Shown piece by piece: positions 50,103 through 52,968 of a DNA stretch of 52,968 bases. The notes under the pieces are model-generated. The model saw only the letters and a program-made list of their open reading frames with translations. It was not told where the DNA came from and did no database searches. The DNA is from Pirellulaceae bacterium. Its GTDB lineage: Bacteria > Planctomycetota > Planctomycetia > Pirellulales > Pirellulaceae. Location: NCBI GenBank assembly GCA_020852965.1, contig JADYZV010000040.1, positions 1-52,968 of the forward strand, written 5' to 3'. Each line of letters begins with the position of its first letter. The first letter of the stretch is position 1. The translations under genes were made by a program, and so were the position numbers.

Positions 50103-52072
50103 AGAAACCTTGGCAAATTTGGTCGCTTTACCTCGTCTGTCTAATGGCGGTTTGTATTGCTATGTCTTGGCTGAGCCTAAAGACCGTTCGACTCGACGCA
50201 TTGCGCGAAACCGACCGAGCCGAAACCGAGTTGGCTCGTCGCGAAGCAGAGCTTCAAGAGCGAATCAGCAGCGCACTGTACCGGATGGATTTGAGGATGC
50301 TGCCCATCGTAACGCAAGAGGCGGCTCGTCCAGTGTATCTCTATCAATCGTTCTATGGTACTTCCGAACCTACTGGTCTGGCGGAGAACGCGTACGAACA
50401 GACTGCCAGCGATGCCCCGGATCTTCAGCTCCCGTCGCCTCTCCTGTTTCATTCGTCTCCTTCCGTGCACCTGCATTTTCAGATCAACTCGGACAACCAC
50501 ATCACTTCTCCTGAGTTCCCTGTGGACCAAGATCTTCTCAAAGCTGTCAGGGATTATCAATTCGACCAGACAGCACTTCACCAAACGTTAGCCAAGATCG
50601 AGCGGGCACAACGCCTATTCGCTTACCCGTCGTTGTTGCAAGCCTGCATCGCTATGGAGGGTGTGACGCAACTCGCCTCTGAGCCGCCTTTTCAAAATAC
50701 CAGCCCGCCGCTGGTAACATACAACGTCCCTGCCGTCGAGACCTTTCGCAATCAGCTTCAGAATCAGTCATTCGACCCTACAAGCAACCCGCCTAGCAAC
50801 AAGTTAGACGCGCAACGCTTGCGCGGCATGAAACGCGTCAATGAAGAGTTTAGCAGTCGTAGGGATTCTACGCAGGAATTCACTCAACAGTCGCTTGCGA
50901 ATAACACCTTTGCCTACGGTAATGTGATTGGCAATGGAAGCAGCGGCCAATTTGCAAAACTCGATGTAGCTTCTGCGTTGTCGGCTGAGGCATTGCAAAC
51001 CGTTCCGATGCAGCCCATGTGGCTAGAGGAAAACTTGATCCTAGCGAGACGTGCCAACACGAACCAGGGAGCCGTATTTCAATGTTGTTGGTTGAACTGG
51101 GAGCAGATCAAGCGTGACTTGCAGCACGAGGTCGCAGAGCTATTACCCCATGTGGATTTTGAGCCAGTGACGCCGGATACGGAACTCAAGATCGGTACAG
51201 CATTGACAACAATTCCAGTTCAATTGATCGTCGATCGGCCAAAGATGCTGGCGAAAATGGCGTTTGATTCGCCCATGGTCGCTTCCAAATCTGTCATACC
51301 ACTTTCACTGATTGCTGCCTGGTTGTGTGTGGGGCTGGCGGCAGTGGCCTCTGCCTCGCTGCTCTACGGCGTATTGCGACTGAGTGAAAGACGAGCCGCG
51401 TTCGTGTCAGCCGTAACGCACGAATTGCGAACTCCTCTGACGACGTTTCGAATGTATTCCGAGATGTTGGCTGAGGGAATGGTTCCGCTTGAAAAGCAGC
51501 GGCACTATGCCAACACACTAAAGATCCAAGCAGACCGATTGTCGCATCTTGTTGAAAACGTTCTGCAATTCGCGCGGCTTGAACGTGGCCCGGCGAAGAC
51601 CGCGAACGAAAGCTTGACCGTGACCGAATTACTGCTACGCTTCCAATCGCGACTGGAGGAACGCGCAGCCGATGGCCAGATGCAACTGATTGTCGATGTA
51701 GAGCAATCCATTGCACAATACTCCATGGCAACTCAACCGGCTACCATCGAACAAATTCTCTTCAATCTCGTTGACAATGCTTGCAAGTACGCACAATCCT
51801 CAGTCGATAAACGCATCGTCCTTAGCGTTGGCGATTCGAAAGGTCACATTCAATTTTGTGTACGAGATTTTGGGCCAGGGATAAGTCCCATGGAGCGCAA
51901 GAGATTGTTTCAGCCCTTCCATCAATCCAAACTAGCAACGTCCAATGCTGCTCCGGGAGTCGGACTTGGTTTGGCACTGTGCACTCGCATGGCCAGCTCC
52001 CTAGGCGGACGGCTACTGAACAAGGACTATCCCATCGGTACGATGTTCGTACTTAAATTGCCTAGACCTTAG
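50099..52072 (+). CDS. Membrane sensor histidine kinase with large extracytoplasmic domain
   Basis: This 657-residue kinase overlaps the response regulator stop (ATGA). TM1 is at about 7-26 and TM2 at about 399-425 (PLSLIAAWLCVGLAAVASASLLYGVL). Between them lie about 370 extracytoplasmic residues without a recognised sensor domain. They include a coiled coil (REAELQERISSALYRMDLRM) and low-complexity Asn/Ser/Gln stretches. There is no HAMP. HisKA carries H441 (VTHELRTPLTTFRMYSEML); HATPase has NLVDNACKYA, RDFGPGISP and GVGLGLALCTRMA. It is the cognate kinase of the OmpR-type regulator and may sense the secreted DUF4139-like protein encoded in the same operon. Confidence 0.93.
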   Translation: MKKPWQIWSLYLVCLMAVCIAMSWLSLKTVRLDALRETDRAETELARREAELQERISSALYRMDLRMLPIVTQEAARPVYLYQSFYGTSEPTGLAENAYEQTASDAPDLQLPSPLLFHSSPSVHLHFQINSDNHITSPEFPVDQDLLKAVRDYQFDQTALHQTLAKIERAQRLFAYPSLLQACIAMEGVTQLASEPPFQNTSPPLVTYNVPAVETFRNQLQNQSFDPTSNPPSNKLDAQRLRGMKRVNEEFSSRRDSTQEFTQQSLANNTFAYGNVIGNGSSGQFAKLDVASALSAEALQTVPMQPMWLEENLILARRANTNQGAVFQCCWLNWEQIKRDLQHEVAELLPHVDFEPVTPDTELKIGTALTTIPVQLIVDRPKMLAKMAFDSPMVASKSVIPLSLIAAWLCVGLAAVASASLLYGVLRLSERRAAFVSAVTHELRTPLTTFRMYSEMLAEGMVPLEKQRHYANTLKIQADRLSHLVENVLQFARLERGPAKTANESLTVTELLLRFQSRLEERAADGQMQLIVDVEQSIAQYSMATQPATIEQILFNLVDNACKYAQSSVDKRIVLSVGDSKGHIQFCVRDFGPGISPMERKRLFQPFHQSKLATSNAAPGVGLGLALCTRMASSLGGRLLNKDYPIGTMFVLKLPRP

Positions 52073-52080
52073 CAATGTAT

Positions 52081-52173
52081 CCCCACGCTCCGCCTCAAAA
52101 ACTTCAGCCTTAATGTGGCCCGACGCTCCGCGTCGGAATCTCCTCATCCATCTAGCCCCACGCTCCGCGTCGG
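52081..52173 (+). repeat. Cluster of dispersed palindromic elements (one full, two partial)
   Basis: A full copy (AATGTGGCC plus core CGACGCTCCGCGTCG plus GAA) lies at 52112-52138. Partial copies CCCCACGCTCCGC (52081-52093) and CCCCACGCTCCGCGTCGG (52156-52173) flank it. The cluster fills the 113-bp gap between convergent genes and could terminate transcription from both sides. Confidence 0.85.
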
Positions 52174-52185
52174 CTCCTCCGCAGC

Positions 52186-52833
52186 TCACGACGACCCACG
52201 TGTTTCTTCGTCGAGCAATCGCTGATAATCTTCCATCGTGTCGATATCACCAATATACTCCCCAAAATCAAATAGCACATTGAACTGAGAGTGTTGATCG
52301 ACCAAGGCATTCACCCCTTGTCGGTCACTCAACTTCGGCACTTGCATTAACAAAGACCAAGGCAGCAATCCTGGGTGCCCACGTTGTCCACCAAAGTAGG
52401 GCAGGACCACGGGACACATTGAATCACTCAACGCGGCCCTAGCGTCAATCAGGCGATCGATCACCGCAGCACTTAGCCTTGGAAGATCGGCTGGAGCGAT
52501 AAAACACCCATCACTCGCGCGCGGATTTGCGGTACGAGTTAGGTACTCGATCCCGTGCTGGATCGAAGCCTTCATATCCAGCGGATCCTGCTCGGGCGTT
52601 ACCAGCACCACCGGCTGGCGCGCCACGCGACGGGTTAGCTCCAAGTCATCGCGGCGCGCTACCACGACGACTTGCGTAACTCGACTACGCAACCAAGCCT
52701 CGATAACGTGTTCTATCACCGTCGTCCCACGCCACGGCAATAGAAGCTTGGATTGTCCCATGCGGCGGCTGCGCCCTGCTGCCGGAACGATTGCAAACGT
52801 CGGCCGCTGATCATCGCTAATAAAATTCGACAT
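52186..52833 (-). CDS. Nucleotidyltransferase, MobA/MocA-like (molybdenum cofactor cytidylyltransferase family)
   Basis: This 215-residue cytosolic protein has the family N-terminus AIVPAAGRSRRMGQSKLLLPWRGTTVIEHVIE (about 14-45; the GRSRRMG loop and Lys bind the nucleotide). LVTPEQDPLDMKASIQHGIEYL follows, then CFIAPADLPRLSAAVIDRLI with the metal-binding Asp, and YFGGQRGHPGLLPW (the GxRGHP motif), then a C-terminal DIDTMEDYQRLL (D-T-x-x-D-Y). These are features of MocA-type enzymes that transfer CMP to molybdopterin, though the family also includes other sugar-nucleotide-like transferases. No molybdoenzyme is adjacent; an XdhC or xanthine-dehydrogenase gene beyond the right edge would support the reading. 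The start at 52833 is ATG. Confidence 0.85.
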   Translation of the reverse strand: MSNFISDDQRPTFAIVPAAGRSRRMGQSKLLLPWRGTTVIEHVIEAWLRSRVTQVVVVARRDDLELTRRVARQPVVLVTPEQDPLDMKASIQHGIEYLTRTANPRASDGCFIAPADLPRLSAAVIDRLIDARAALSDSMCPVVLPYFGGQRGHPGLLPWSLLMQVPKLSDRQGVNALVDQHSQFNVLFDFGEYIGDIDTMEDYQRLLDEETRGSS

Positions 52834-52968
52834 ACTATACTATTGTGACCGAGACTGAAAAGACTGCCAATTTCAGCGGGGGAGACACTGCCAGGCGCGT
52901 AGGGAGGAATTCCTACTTCAGTTCTTACTTTTCTTGCTACTTGACCAAAAAATGAAATCTAATTTGTC
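52834..52968. other. Right-edge intergenic sequence
   Basis: 135 bp upstream of the nucleotidyltransferase gene hold only its leader. No further gene start was recognised before the edge. Confidence 0.4.

Overview
The window looks like a chromosomal segment of a planctomycete, most likely a member of the Pirellulaceae. The evidence is a set of families typical of that group: a secreted PVC-type heme-binding dehydrogenase with a CxxCH site, a paired DUF1549/DUF1553 cytochrome protein and Tat-exported DUF1501 protein, a formylglycine-type sulfatase, a xanthan-lyase-like FAD oxidoreductase, and many long sensor proteins. No rRNA, tRNA, CRISPR array or recognisable insertion sequence was seen.

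Layout. 1-2.8 kb: 3'-truncated heme-binding gene (minus strand). 3.2-10.9 kb: minus-strand metabolic block with a GntP-type permease, a small membrane protein, 3-hydroxybutyrate dehydrogenase, an acyl-CoA ligase and a secreted FAD oxidoreductase, then a DMT-family membrane protein; together they suggest uptake and activation of a hydroxy acid or ketone body. 11.1-15.7 kb: the DUF1549/DUF1553 and DUF1501 pair (plus). 16-19.5 kb: a GH13 branching-type enzyme and a response regulator translationally coupled to a zinc metallopeptidase (minus). 20-36.5 kb: an envelope-stress block with a truncated PRC-barrel gene, small membrane proteins (CsbD/DUF883-like, DUF3309, DUF1328, GlsB), two AI-2E-family permeases, MgtC, TolC, a MacA/MacB-type efflux set, MscS, a degenerate AAA-like protein and ferritin. 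36.5-44.2 kb: a sensory operon (MerR-like HTH, hybrid kinase, giant CheB-CheR-PAS-kinase-receiver protein) with GlsB as its last gene. 44.8-52.1 kb: methyltransferase, sulfatase, and a secreted DUF4139-like protein coupled to an OmpR-type regulator and a sensor kinase. 52.2-52.8 kb: MocA-like nucleotidyltransferase.

The least expected content is in the repeats. A short palindrome (AATGTGG followed by core CGACGCTCCGCGTCG) recurs around the window, and two copies lie in frame inside the FAD oxidoreductase, encoding HDAERRATL twice with a 13-residue period. This resembles the protein-inserted palindromic elements known from Rickettsia. A second family forms long hairpins from inverted copies of a 23-base arm (GTAGTGGACGAGG...); one copy is a 134-bp near-palindrome resembling a MITE, and another supplies the apparent N-terminus of an ORF. 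A 19-unit AAGAACY heptamer array lies between two convergent genes.

Gene starts are inferred from ribosome-binding sites, overlaps and family length; where several are possible this is stated. Family names come from recognising motifs in the translated sequence, not from database searches.
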